This document shows, piece by piece, positions 8,414 to 17,135 of a stretch of DNA of 64,000 nucleotides (the stretch's first letter is position 1; every line of letters starts with the position of its first letter). The translations under genes and the position numbers were made by a program. The notes beneath the pieces were generated by a model, which saw only the letters and a program-made list of their open reading frames with translations, ran no database searches and was not told where the DNA came from. Origin of the DNA: Pirellulales bacterium (GTDB taxonomy: Bacteria > Planctomycetota > Planctomycetia > Pirellulales > PALSA-1355); assembly GCA_022844125.1 (NCBI GenBank), contig JALHMI010000013.1, forward strand, positions 186,001 to 250,000, in the 5' to 3' direction.

Positions 8414-9607
8414 GTGGACATTCAAGTCGCCCGCTGGCTGGTCGGTTCCGGAGGCGCGAACGCGATTGCCGTTGCCGCTGAACTCTCCGGCGAACTGACC
8501 ACGCGTCTCAAACGTCTGCGCGAGTTTTTATCGCCTGAGCAGGCGGCTGCCGCAATCCAGCAATGCGAGTTGCGCGAGCGGGCGCGGGCAAAATTTACGG
8601 CGGCCGAGCGGATGTTCTTCACCCCCCTCGGATTGCAACAGGCCACCGACGAAGCCGTTGCCCGCTACAAGGCCCAGCGGTTTGCAGGGCATGCGCGAGC
8701 TTTCGACCTGTGCACCGGAATTGGCGGCGACCTGATGGCTTTGGCGGCTGTCGCCAATGTGACGGGACACGACCGCGACGAGGTCTCCGCCGTGTTTGCG
8801 GAAGCAAACGCGGCAGCGTCGCATTACGATGGCGTCGTTGTGCGCGGTTGTGACGTGACGTCGCTTGACCTTAAGGAATGCGATGCCTGGCACCTTGACC
8901 CGGATCGTCGACCGGAAGGGCGGCGCACGACGCGCGTCGAGCTGCACGAACCTCCGGCCGACGCGATCTCGGCGATGGTTGCACAGAACGCTAATGCCGC
9001 GGTCAAGCTCGCGCCGGCGGCCGCCTGGCCAGACGCTTGGACCACTGCGGCCGAATGGGAATGGATCAGCCGCGGGCGCCAATGCCGGCAGCTTGTGGCC
9101 TGGTTCGGCGCACTCGGCCATGCCGCAGGGCGGCGACGGGCCACCTTGCTAACCGACGACGGAAAGCTGGCCGGCTCGATCGTGGGAGACGCGGACATTC
9201 AAACAGCACGAACAGATTCGGTCGATCGCTTGATCATGGAACCGGATGTCGCCGTGCAGGCCGCGAAGCTCAGCGGAGCGATTGCCCACAAGCATGGCTT
9301 GATGGCGCTCGCCAACGGCGCAGCGTTTCTTACCGGGCCGCAAGTGATCGACGATCCGCTGCTCACCTGCTTCGAAGTGGAAGACGTGCTGCCACTGGAT
9401 CTTAAGAAACTCAAGAGCATGCTGCGCGAGCGCAGCGTGGGTCAGCTTGAAATCAAGGTGCGCGGCATCGAGCAGGATCCGCTTGCCGTTCGCAAGCGAC
9501 TCGCGCTCCAAGGGACGCTTGCCAAAACTCTGTTGCTCACACGGGTTGGCGAACGACACATGGCGATCCTGGCTCGCCGCATCAGTTCAGACAGCCCACG
9601 CTTCTGA
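8414..9607 (+). CDS. class I SAM methyltransferase with THUMP-like C-terminus
   Basis: 397 residues. The SAM-binding motif I is FDLCTGIGGDLMALA (about 97-111), and the expected acidic/catalytic region reads WHLDPDRRPEGRR, matching the DPxRR motif of the THUMP_like-associated methyltransferase family. The C-terminal part (LEIKVRGIEQDPLAVRKRL...LLTRVG) fits the THUMP-like domain, which suggests RNA as the substrate. The exact target nucleotide is unknown. GTG start at 8414 with a purine-rich AGAGAAAG upstream. Monocistronic; convergent with sbtA. Family call is good; RNA substrate is inference. Confidence 0.8.
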   Translation: MDIQVARWLVGSGGANAIAVAAELSGELTTRLKRLREFLSPEQAAAAIQQCELRERARAKFTAAERMFFTPLGLQQATDEAVARYKAQRFAGHARAFDLCTGIGGDLMALAAVANVTGHDRDEVSAVFAEANAAASHYDGVVVRGCDVTSLDLKECDAWHLDPDRRPEGRRTTRVELHEPPADAISAMVAQNANAAVKLAPAAAWPDAWTTAAEWEWISRGRQCRQLVAWFGALGHAAGRRRATLLTDDGKLAGSIVGDADIQTARTDSVDRLIMEPDVAVQAAKLSGAIAHKHGLMALANGAAFLTGPQVIDDPLLTCFEVEDVLPLDLKKLKSMLRERSVGQLEIKVRGIEQDPLAVRKRLALQGTLAKTLLLTRVGERHMAILARRISSDSPRF

Positions 9608-9635
9608 ACCGACGCAAGCGAGCCAGCGGTGGTGA

Positions 9636-10985
9636 CTACACGACCGGAAAGCTCGTCGTCACCGCTTTGGCAATCAGGATATAGACGGGAATGCCGATCG
9701 TCACGTTGTAGGTGAATGTCAATCCCAGCGACGCGGCGAGTGGCAAAGTCGGGCTGGCTTCGGGAATCGCGATCCGCTGCACGGCCGGCACGGCGATGTA
9801 CGAGGCCGCGCCGCACAACACCGCGAACAACACATAGGTACCCAGTTCGAATTGTGTGCCGAGCGCCATCGCATACAGATGAGCGATCGTGATGCCGAAG
9901 GCGGCAAACAGGTTTGGCGCTAACAGTCCAAACAGAATAAACCGCCAGCCGGCAGTCTTAAGATCAGCCAATCGCTTGGACGCGGTAATGCCCATCTCGA
10001 GCAGGAACAGGCAGAGGATGCCCTGGAACAGCGTGACGAACAGCGTGTCATCCGGCGCGGTGACGGCGGCCCCTTGCAGCCGGCTGATGAAACCGATAGC
10101 GATTCCGCCAAAGAGCAGATAGATGCCGGGGTTCAGGAATACCTCGTGCAACAACTCCCAGCTAATCCCGCCCTGGGGAGCGTGGCCTGCCTCGGCCAGC
10201 TCGCCCTCGATCTTTTCGAGTGCCATCCTGGCTTCGAAGTCGATTTTTTTGGCGTCTGAGTCGCTCGGTCCATGACTGCCGCCATGGGAGTTATCATCGT
10301 TGAGAACTGTCTCGGCATCGATCTCGTACGATTCGACGTATTCGCTCTCGCTGTCAAAACCATTCGAGTGGCCGCCGTGAGCGGCACCCACCGTGGCTCG
10401 AGAATGGCTCACGCGGCGCGAAACGCTGCGGGTGGCCGTTGCGGCCTGATAGCCGGGTTCATCCCAGGCATTCCCTTGGGCATCGAGCCCTTGCCGGCGA
10501 AGCCGTGAAACCAGCAACAACGCGCTCAGGCAGCCAGGAATCTCCATCACGGCGAGCATCACTGGCATGTACGCGTCGAAGGCAATCCCCGCAGCGGTGA
10601 GCACACCCACGCAGGTGACAAACGTGCCAGCCGAGTCGGAACCGTAGTAGCCAGCCACAGTGGCCGCATCGATTTTCCGCAGCGCCGTGCAGCGACGGAG
10701 CAGCTGATAGGCCACGGTCCCCACGATCAGATTCGTGATGAAACCGATGACCATGAACCCGAGAGCTTCGCTGAGCGAGCTAAGTGGAAGGCTCGCGAGC
10801 TCTTCGCCGCCATGCCATCCAATGGCAATCAACAAGTACATCGTGAGCCCCTGGTAGATCACGTAGGGGAACTCGAAGGATACCCGCAGCACCGGCACCA
10901 AAAAGCCCAGATAGAAGAACAGCAGGAGCGGCTTAAAGAGATTGTGCGAAACGTTGTGGACGAATTCATTGAGCAAAGCGGACAT
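9636..10985 (-). CDS. sbtA: SbtA-type sodium-dependent bicarbonate permease
   Basis: 449-residue polytopic membrane protein of the SbtA (Sbt_1, formerly DUF897) family, which in cyanobacteria imports bicarbonate with sodium. Two halves of about five helices each are seen. The first contains YYGSDSAGTFVTCVGVLTAAG and YMPVMLAVMEIPG, matching the conserved SbtA substrate regions; the second contains NPGIYLLFGGIAIGF and LEMGITASKRL. Between them is a long hydrophilic loop (about 185-265) rich in His, Ser and Asp, longer than I expect for SbtA. ATG at 10985 has AAGGAG 7 nt upstream. No PII-like sbtB is visible next to it. Bicarbonate as substrate is by family only. Confidence 0.82.
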   Translation of the reverse strand: MSALLNEFVHNVSHNLFKPLLLFFYLGFLVPVLRVSFEFPYVIYQGLTMYLLIAIGWHGGEELASLPLSSLSEALGFMVIGFITNLIVGTVAYQLLRRCTALRKIDAATVAGYYGSDSAGTFVTCVGVLTAAGIAFDAYMPVMLAVMEIPGCLSALLLVSRLRRQGLDAQGNAWDEPGYQAATATRSVSRRVSHSRATVGAAHGGHSNGFDSESEYVESYEIDAETVLNDDNSHGGSHGPSDSDAKKIDFEARMALEKIEGELAEAGHAPQGGISWELLHEVFLNPGIYLLFGGIAIGFISRLQGAAVTAPDDTLFVTLFQGILCLFLLEMGITASKRLADLKTAGWRFILFGLLAPNLFAAFGITIAHLYAMALGTQFELGTYVLFAVLCGAASYIAVPAVQRIAIPEASPTLPLAASLGLTFTYNVTIGIPVYILIAKAVTTSFPVV

Positions 10986-11083
10986 TCCGGCTCCTTCAGT
11001 CTCGAATCAGTGTTATTTTGGGTGGGGCACGCGTGTGGAGGGAACGCGGCGGAAACAAAGCGGCGCAAACCGCGGTTGGTTGG

Positions 11084-11392
11084 CTAGTTGTGTTCCCAGC
11101 CGCCTCCTGCGGCTCGGGTGCCCGGTTGCGGCGGTAATGAGGCCCGGTTCAGCAGTGGCCAGGGAATCGGCTGCATCGCCAGCGAGGATTTTCTCCAGCG
11201 GGCACCGCACAGCGCGAGCACGAAGTAGAAACCGCCCACCAGCGCGATTCCCTGTGCCGAGTGCAGCGAGTCGATCGTCGTGCTGCAAAGCGCGAGCGCG
11301 CCGGCCGAGGCCAGGCATCCGGAACCGGTTGCTAACGACAACCGAAACGCGTCGCTCTGCATGTTCCAGAAGGATTGCGAATACTGCGTCAT
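11084..11392 (-). CDS. small hypothetical membrane protein
   Basis: 102 residues starting MTQYSQSFWNMQ, with two hydrophobic stretches (LASAGALALCST and GIALVGGFYFVLALCG) that could form a helical hairpin, and a Pro/Gly-rich tail. AGGGAG lies 12 nt before the ATG at 11392. It is 98 bp upstream of sbtA on the same strand and could be co-transcribed with it. No family recognised. It is not an SbtB/PII-like protein. Coding status is moderately likely. Confidence 0.45.
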   Translation of the reverse strand: MTQYSQSFWNMQSDAFRLSLATGSGCLASAGALALCSTTIDSLHSAQGIALVGGFYFVLALCGARWRKSSLAMQPIPWPLLNRASLPPQPGTRAAGGGWEHN

Positions 11393-11976
11393 GAGGTGTA
11401 GGCACTCCCTGAAGGAAATGTCAGCTTCGTCCACTGACCGTGTGCCAACTTCGCAACTGATGTGCCTGTCTGAGAGAACTGACGCTCTTGTAATGCGAGC
11501 CGAAAATGGCAGGCGCCTCGCACTGCAGCGTGCTGCGGAAGACAGATCGGGCCCCTCATGGGCGCCGCCACATCGTGGCAAAGCACCGCAGGAAACGTGG
11601 CGATGCAGCTGAAGTGCACTTCGCCAAGTCCGAGGGTTTCGGCAGCTTGCACGAGCGCCGCGGCGGGCCACCTCACGAGGACCTCGCTAGCCCAGCGGTA
11701 CGAGGACGATGTGTGCGCTGCGGTCAGTTGCGCTCACCCGACATGAACAAAAACTGTACGCAGCGCTCGCCAACGCGTCTAAAAACTGCTCAACGCGCGA
11801 ACCATCAGCGCGTGGGAAGGCCGCAAATCAGCCATGGAGGAAATGAAACTTTCGCAAGGTTCAAAACCTGTGCAGACAGACTGCCGCCGAGTTTCGAGAA
11901 TAATCGTAGCAACACATTGGCGGCTGCGTCCCAATGAGCCATTCCAAACCCGCCAGACCCACACATGAAGTGCGCC
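11393..11976. other. gene-poor region between sbtA operon and the response regulator
   Basis: About 580 bp without a gene I would defend. Open frames exist on both strands but their translations are Arg/Ala-rich, lack domains and have no ribosome-binding site. A short inverted repeat ACGCGC (11793-11798) / GCGCGT (11808-11813) is seen. Promoters for both divergent flanking genes must lie here, but no convincing -35/-10 pair or -24/-12 element was found. Confidence 0.4.
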
Positions 11977-13428
11977 ATGCCACGTTTGATTGTTGTCGAT
12001 GAAGAGGCAGGGCTGCTGGCCGCCTGCCGGAGCAGCCTTCAATCGCTAGAATTGGAGATTACCACCTGCACCGGCGCCAGCGACGTGCTGCAAGCCGTGC
12101 AAGGACAACGGGTCGATGTTGCGATAGTCGATCTCAGTCCGCCGAACCTCGCTGGGCTGGAAGTCTACGAGCTACTGCGACGGGCGCTGCCCGACGTACC
12201 CGTGATCGTTACTTCCGCGACGTTCAACACGCAGACGGCTATTGAAGCCATGAAACGCGGCGCGTTCGATTACCTGGTCAAGCCGCTCGATGGCAACCGC
12301 TTGCGAGGGGTCGTCTGCCGCGCGCTCGAACTCATGCAGCTGAGCATGACCACGGTCAGCAACGTCAGCGTCGCCCCCGGCACCGTGGAAGCCGCCGGTG
12401 AACCGATGATCGGTCAGTCCCCCGCCATGCAAGAGGTGTATAAGGCCATCGGCCGCGTCGCCTCGCAGGATGTCAACGTTCTGGTGCTGGGCGAGAGCGG
12501 CACCGGCAAGGAACTCGTGGCCCGCGCGGTGCATCACTATAGCCGTCGCGGTGAACGACCGTTCGTGCCGATCAACTGTGCCGCGATTCCCGAGGCGCTG
12601 CTCGAAAGCGAACTGTTCGGCCACGAAAAGGGCGCATTCACCGGCGCGGAACATCGCCGCACCGGCAAGTTCGAGCATGCCCATGGCGGTACGGTGTTTC
12701 TCGATGAGATCGCTGATATGTCGCCCGCCACGCAGGCCAAAGTGCTGCGGCTGATTCAACAACAGCAGTTCGAGCGTGTGGGCGGTACGGAGACGGTCGC
12801 CACGGACGTGCGCATCATTGCGGCGACGAACCGCAACCTGACTGAGATGGTGGCCGAGAGCTCCTTTCGCCAGGACCTGTTCTATCGAATCAATGGCTTC
12901 ACGATCGAACTGCCCCCACTGCGTAAACGGCCCGGCGATGTGGCCTTGCTCACAGATCACTACATCCAGCGATTCAATCGTGAGATGAGCCGGCATGTCC
13001 GTGCCGTCGCGCCCGAGGCGCTACACTGGCTGCAAATGAATGCCTGGCCGGGCAATGTTCGCGAGCTGCAGAGCACCATCAAGTACGCGATGATCAAGGC
13101 GGCGGGAGACGTCTTGACGCTGGGCTGCTTTCCGCCGAATCCGCTATCGGAAGCACCCCACGTGCCGGACACCGCGCACCGCAGCGAGCTTGCGTCGCTG
13201 GAGAAACTGACTCGTGACCTGTTGCGCAGCCAACCGGGGATGGCCTACCGCCGCATCTCGGCCCTGGTGGACGAGGTCGTCGTGCAAGAATCGCTGGCAT
13301 ACGCCAATGGTAATCAATTGCAGGCGGCCGCGCTGTTGGGTATCTCACGCACCACGCTGCGGGCCAAACTCCGCAGCATGGGTCTGACCGTGCAAAAACA
13401 GATTGCGATCGACCGTGACGCAGGCTAG
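11977..13428 (+). CDS. NtrC-type sigma-54-dependent response regulator
   Basis: About 483 residues in three domains. The receiver (1-120) shows the acidic pair in IVVDEE, the phospho-acceptor Asp in VAIVDLSPP, the switch Ser/Thr in VTSATF and Lys in DYLVKPLDG. The AAA+ domain has Walker A GESGTGKE, the sigma-54 contact loop GAFTGA, Walker B VFLDEIADM and the R-finger region FRQDLFYRIN. A Fis-type helix-turn-helix closes it (NGNQLQAAALLGISRTTLRAKL). It should activate RpoN promoters after phosphorylation. No sensor kinase is adjacent, so it is an orphan here. ATG at 11965 is an alternative start; 11977 fits the receiver N-terminus. Ends 3 bp before the convergent next gene. Confidence 0.92.
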   Translation: MPRLIVVDEEAGLLAACRSSLQSLELEITTCTGASDVLQAVQGQRVDVAIVDLSPPNLAGLEVYELLRRALPDVPVIVTSATFNTQTAIEAMKRGAFDYLVKPLDGNRLRGVVCRALELMQLSMTTVSNVSVAPGTVEAAGEPMIGQSPAMQEVYKAIGRVASQDVNVLVLGESGTGKELVARAVHHYSRRGERPFVPINCAAIPEALLESELFGHEKGAFTGAEHRRTGKFEHAHGGTVFLDEIADMSPATQAKVLRLIQQQQFERVGGTETVATDVRIIAATNRNLTEMVAESSFRQDLFYRINGFTIELPPLRKRPGDVALLTDHYIQRFNREMSRHVRAVAPEALHWLQMNAWPGNVRELQSTIKYAMIKAAGDVLTLGCFPPNPLSEAPHVPDTAHRSELASLEKLTRDLLRSQPGMAYRRISALVDEVVVQESLAYANGNQLQAAALLGISRTTLRAKLRSMGLTVQKQIAIDRDAG

Positions 13429-13431
13429 CGC

Positions 13432-14370
13432 CTATTTGCGCTGGGGAGCGGAAGGGCTTTCGGCGGTCTCATCGGCAGCCGGTTTGGATGGAGCATCTTC
13501 CGACTTCGACGCGGATGCGTCGCCTTCACCCAGCAGAGTCTCAGTGACTCGCGTGACGTAGTGCATGCTGCTCGCGGGACCATTGAAGCCGACAATATGC
13601 TTGTCGAGTTCCAGTTGCTGCGAGACGATGCGGCCGGCATCAAGATCGAACTTCACCCAGCCGCTCGACATGCGTTGCACGAGCTGGGCTTCGATCGAAG
13701 GATCGTTAATCGGCGTGAGCACCTGCGAGTCGAGGGCAACGTGAGCAATGCCGTCGGTGACACTTTCCAGAGTGAACTGCTGCCGAGTCTGCACTTTCTT
13801 GAACGAGCCGTCCTGAAGCGAGACTTCCACTTCGATGGGGGTCGACCAGGTTTCTCCGATCGCGATCGGCTCTTCAGGCAACGGCATCGTGATCTGCGTG
13901 GAAACATTCATGGCGCCCTTGTGGGCGATCTCGCGCTTGACGATCGTGCCCCGCGGGTCCATCGTGACGATCGAGAGCGGCACGCCAACGCTCCGGGCAA
14001 CTTCTTCATATCCGGGCGGCGGGGTCTCGTCGGTCTGGCTGTTGTAGCTAATCTCCTGGCGACCACTGGCCTTCTGCCACATCTCGATGTTGTCGACCAG
14101 GTGCGTGAACGTCGCCACGCCGGCATCGTCGACGCTTTCGATCTTCCAAGTTTTGGTCGAGCAGCTCCGCGTTTCGGCGGTCTGGGTGGTGCCTTGAATC
14201 GTGGTGCGGACGTTGGCCCGATGCACGACCTCGGTCATGACGACTTCGCCGGGCTTGAACTTGTAGCGGAGTTCGTACTTCGCGGTGCCGGCGGGTACTT
14301 CGCCAGCGAGCGATTGAATCAGCCCTAGAAACAGCAAGCCGGCGAGCGCCGGGGCGAAGCATCGTTTCAT
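13432..14370 (-). CDS. exported protein of unknown function (DUF6263-like)
   Basis: 312 residues with a signal peptide (MKRCFAPALAGLLFLGLIQSLAG). The mature part begins KYELRYKFKPGEVVMTEVVHR, then alternates beta strands, with PLPEEPIAIGETWS and a C-terminal Ser/Ala/Glu-rich tail. This pattern resembles planctomycete DUF6263 proteins, which have no known function; that label is from memory of the family and should be checked. ATG at 14370 is chosen because AAGGA is 8 nt upstream; the ATG at 14379 has no spacing to that site. It follows nadK by 53 bp on the same strand and may be co-transcribed. Confidence 0.65.
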   Translation of the reverse strand: MKRCFAPALAGLLFLGLIQSLAGEVPAGTAKYELRYKFKPGEVVMTEVVHRANVRTTIQGTTQTAETRSCSTKTWKIESVDDAGVATFTHLVDNIEMWQKASGRQEISYNSQTDETPPPGYEEVARSVGVPLSIVTMDPRGTIVKREIAHKGAMNVSTQITMPLPEEPIAIGETWSTPIEVEVSLQDGSFKKVQTRQQFTLESVTDGIAHVALDSQVLTPINDPSIEAQLVQRMSSGWVKFDLDAGRIVSQQLELDKHIVGFNGPASSMHYVTRVTETLLGEGDASASKSEDAPSKPAADETAESPSAPQRK

Positions 14371-14423
14371 CACTTCCATCCTTGTCAGTGAGTGATCTGT
14401 GGTCAGCGGCTAGTTCGCGAGAA

Positions 14424-15329
14424 CTAGCTAGTACTCTTCTTACCCGCCAACCGGCCACCCCAACCAAGCTTCTCTCGCAGGGTGCCGTAATACGTGTGTC
14501 CGGGAAAGGCAACCAGCTTGAAACAGGCCTCCGACCGTTCGATTCGCACGCGATCGCCCGGCTCGAGCGTGGCGAGCGTCCGACCGTCGGTAACGACGGT
14601 AGTGCCCGGGTGCGGCTCGCGCACTTCCAATTCGTACACCCGTTCCGCCGAGTCGACCACTGGCCGAACCGTCAGCGTGTGCGGGCTGATCGGCGAGATG
14701 ACGAAGGCCTGCAACTCTTGCCGCAGGATCGGTCCGCCCGCCGAAAGGCTGTGTGCCGTCGAGCCGATCGGAGTGCTCACGATCAAGCCGTCGCAACTAT
14801 AGGTAGTCGCTAATTCTGAGTCAACGTAAAGATCGATGTCGAGAATCGCGAAGGGGGGGCCAGCCAGCACGGCGACTTCGTTGAGACCCAGCCACTCGGC
14901 CACGACTCGCTCTCCGCGCCGGACCGTGCACTCGTACATGACGTGCTGGCGGATCGGCAGCTCGGCGCCTCCGACCTGGCCTGCTGCGATTAACGGCAGC
15001 TGGGCGAGGAACTCGTCCGGCGACAGATCGGCCAGGAAACCCAGCTTCCCCAGGTTCACGCCCAGCACGGGACGCTGGCGTCTTCCCATCTGATGCGCCG
15101 AGCGAAGCATCGAGCCGTCGCCCCCGAGCACGACCGCCAGATCGAACTCGAGCGCCGATAGGTCCTCGTTTGAGCCGAGATCGCGCACGAGCACCTTGGC
15201 GTACTTGTCGATCAGTGGCGCCAGCCGCGCGGCTTCGGACGCAAGTTGCTGCTGGTCCATGATGGCCAAGAGCAGCAACGTTGGTCGGCGGCCGGTAGAT
15301 CGCTCGGTGCTGGAATCGGCTGAGTTCAT
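14424..15329 (-). CDS. nadK: NAD kinase
   Basis: 301 residues. Phosphorylates NAD to NADP in the cytoplasm, using ATP or polyphosphate. The hallmark GGDG motif is in FDLAVVLGGDGSMLRSA, preceded by a Rossmann-like N-terminus. The second conserved region SCDGLIVSTPIGSTAHSLSAGGPIL holds the NAD-binding Asp and Thr/Ser residues, and SPISPHTLTVRPVV follows. Length is typical (about 290-305). The ATG at 15329 gives the expected N-terminus; the frame stays open upstream but that part looks non-coding. Neighbour downstream is the DUF6263-like protein. nadB lies elsewhere in the window (27356), so NAD metabolism genes are not clustered. Confidence 0.93.
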   Translation of the reverse strand: MNSADSSTERSTGRRPTLLLLAIMDQQQLASEAARLAPLIDKYAKVLVRDLGSNEDLSALEFDLAVVLGGDGSMLRSAHQMGRRQRPVLGVNLGKLGFLADLSPDEFLAQLPLIAAGQVGGAELPIRQHVMYECTVRRGERVVAEWLGLNEVAVLAGPPFAILDIDLYVDSELATTYSCDGLIVSTPIGSTAHSLSAGGPILRQELQAFVISPISPHTLTVRPVVDSAERVYELEVREPHPGTTVVTDGRTLATLEPGDRVRIERSEACFKLVAFPGHTYYGTLREKLGWGGRLAGKKSTS

Positions 15330-15683
15330 GCAGAAATCATAGGTTACCGGGCAGGGGGGAAGGTAGTGCCGAGTCCATACATTCGAGCGACGACAAGGCG
15401 AACAGGGCGATTGCTTGGCCGGTTCGCGCAAACTCTGCGGCCGCTCGCGGATTCCGCCCATACGATTTCCGGCCTCGCTAGAATCCGGGTAGCTCCTCAC
15501 CTCCAGCGTCAACGCGTCGTGGCAGCCGCTCGAGGCACTTTCTGTTTGGGCCAGGCCTGGCCTCGCGCTGCCGCCGCTAGCGTTCCACTCTCCTGGTGAG
15601 AACGCTCACATCTTCGCGTGTTCGGCGTGTTTCCTGGGCCATTCACATCTCATTTGGGCCTGACCTCTATAAGGAGCCGTGCC
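15330..15683. other. divergent intergenic region between nadK and the pseudopilin-leader gene
   Basis: 354 bp without a gene. It contains a perfect 14-bp GC palindrome GGCCAGGCCTGGCC (15549-15562) and an inverted repeat AGCGTT (15579-15584) / AACGCT (15601-15606). Either could be an operator, but nothing confirms it. A TATAAG stretch lies just before the AAGGAG ribosome-binding site (15671-15676) of the plus-strand gene, with no matching -35. Confidence 0.35.
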
Positions 15684-16910
15684 ATGCTGCGCTACAAGAG
15701 TCGTTGTGCGTTTACGATCGTGGAACTCTTGGTCGTGGTGTTCATCATCGCGATCGTGATCTCGTTACTCCTGCCCGCCGTGCAGTCCGCGCGCGAGGCA
15801 GCGCGACGTTCGAAACTTGCGGGCTACGAACGTGAAATGGAGATGGAAGCCGCAGCGCAGGCAGAAGCAACTCCTTCGCTGCCAGCGGCACGACTCACCG
15901 TCTATCAAACCGAAGTCACGCTCACTCCGCGACTCAGTATCGGAACCGCTGCGCCCGAGTCGATTTACGAGGCTCGCTTCAAGGGGCAGATTCGCGCCGC
16001 GCACCCCAGTGGTCGGGAAGGGGACTGCGAGATCGCGCTGCCGCTGCCGCCGCAGATCATCTCGCTTTCGGACCTGCGGATCCGCGTGGGCGCTGTCGTG
16101 ATTGAAGACGTTGTCATTTGCAATGGCCGATTGCTGTGGCGTGGAAAGCTGCCCGGGGAGCCTACCACGATCGACGTGAACTACGCGGCCGTCGGCAAGG
16201 GGCTGTACGAACTGGCCGTCGCTCAAAGTGGCATCCTCGATGGCTTCGATGTTTCGCTGACTGCGAACGGCTCGGACGTTCGGTTGCTCGAGCTTTCTCT
16301 GCAACCGACGAGCCTTACCCGCGCGGCCGGCGCCAGCACCTATCGCTGGAAGTACGATCACCTGCTGTTCGGTCAGCCGGTGCGAGTCGATGTGCTGGGG
16401 ATTGCGCCGATCGATCGGCTTGGTGAACTCACCTGGCTGGGCCCGATCAGCGTGCTGGCCTTTGGCCTCTTGGTCGGTCTCGCCGTGCAGGCCGCGGGCG
16501 CCACCCGGTTTGATGTGTGGATGCTGCTGCTGACGGTAGGCACCTTCGCCGGAGCCTATCCGCTGATGTATTTCGCTCAGGAGTACATTTCGCTGGGTCT
16601 GGCGGTCGTCGCCAGCGCGGCGGTGGCAATCGCCATCATCGGCGTTCGGGCGGTCACACTGATGGGCTTCAAACACGGTATCGCGGGCGTCGTGATCCCC
16701 GCCGTGCTGATTATGAGCGCGGCACTTGTGGCGGCCATCTGGCCGGCGCTGCAAGGACTGATGCTGACCTGCCTGGCCTTGGGATTCTTCATCGCGGCGA
16801 TGCTGCTGATGCCCATGGTGAACGCCGCGGCGAATCGGTTCTGGATCTTTAATCGTCCGCAGATCGAGCCGGCGAAGGGAGAACTCGCCGCGGGCGGGGC
16901 CGGGGTGTGA
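15684..16910 (+). CDS. pseudopilin-leader protein fused to a CreD-like membrane domain
   Basis: 408 residues. It opens with a type IV prepilin-like N-terminus, [19 protein letters not shown] followed by [14 protein letters not shown], the pattern common on planctomycete DUF1559 pseudopilins (prepilin peptidase site before F, Glu at +5). Instead of a pilin body it continues with a beta-rich region ([14 protein letters not shown]...) and then about six C-terminal helices from [13 protein letters not shown] to [12 protein letters not shown]. That C-terminal layout and the YEARFKGQI region recall the inner-membrane protein CreD. AAGGAG (15671-15676) precedes the ATG. Function unknown; the CreD link is by pattern, not alignment. 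Confidence 0.7.
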   Translation: MLRYKSRCAFTIVELLVVVFIIAIVISLLLPAVQSAREAARRSKLAGYEREMEMEAAAQAEATPSLPAARLTVYQTEVTLTPRLSIGTAAPESIYEARFKGQIRAAHPSGREGDCEIALPLPPQIISLSDLRIRVGAVVIEDVVICNGRLLWRGKLPGEPTTIDVNYAAVGKGLYELAVAQSGILDGFDVSLTANGSDVRLLELSLQPTSLTRAAGASTYRWKYDHLLFGQPVRVDVLGIAPIDRLGELTWLGPISVLAFGLLVGLAVQAAGATRFDVWMLLLTVGTFAGAYPLMYFAQEYISLGLAVVASAAVAIAIIGVRAVTLMGFKHGIAGVVIPAVLIMSAALVAAIWPALQGLMLTCLALGFFIAAMLLMPMVNAAANRFWIFNRPQIEPAKGELAAGGAGV

Positions 16911-17135
16911 GCAAGGGCTAAGCGGCGTAAGCGGTGGCTCTGGCCTCACCGCGAGGAGGTCGGAGCCACCACTCGCCATTGCGTCCCGCCGCAAACACTG
17001 CCCGTCTGGAGTTGCCCTGCCTGGGTTTGGCTGATCTAGTACAATTCCGACGTGCGGTCGAGGCGAGCCGCGCGTACTTGCGCCCCACCACCATAGCCTC
17101 CCCCCCAATACAGCCTGCCTTCGGAGAAGATTCTG

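Noticed and set aside
11393-11937. Several frames of 60-143 codons on both strands in the gap before the response regulator
   Set aside because: No ribosome-binding sites, Arg/Ala-biased translations and no recognisable motifs.
15765-17108. 447-codon minus-strand frame over the pseudopilin/CreD-like gene
   Set aside because: Low-complexity Arg/Gln/His composition; the plus strand has AAGGAG, a pilin-type leader and helices.
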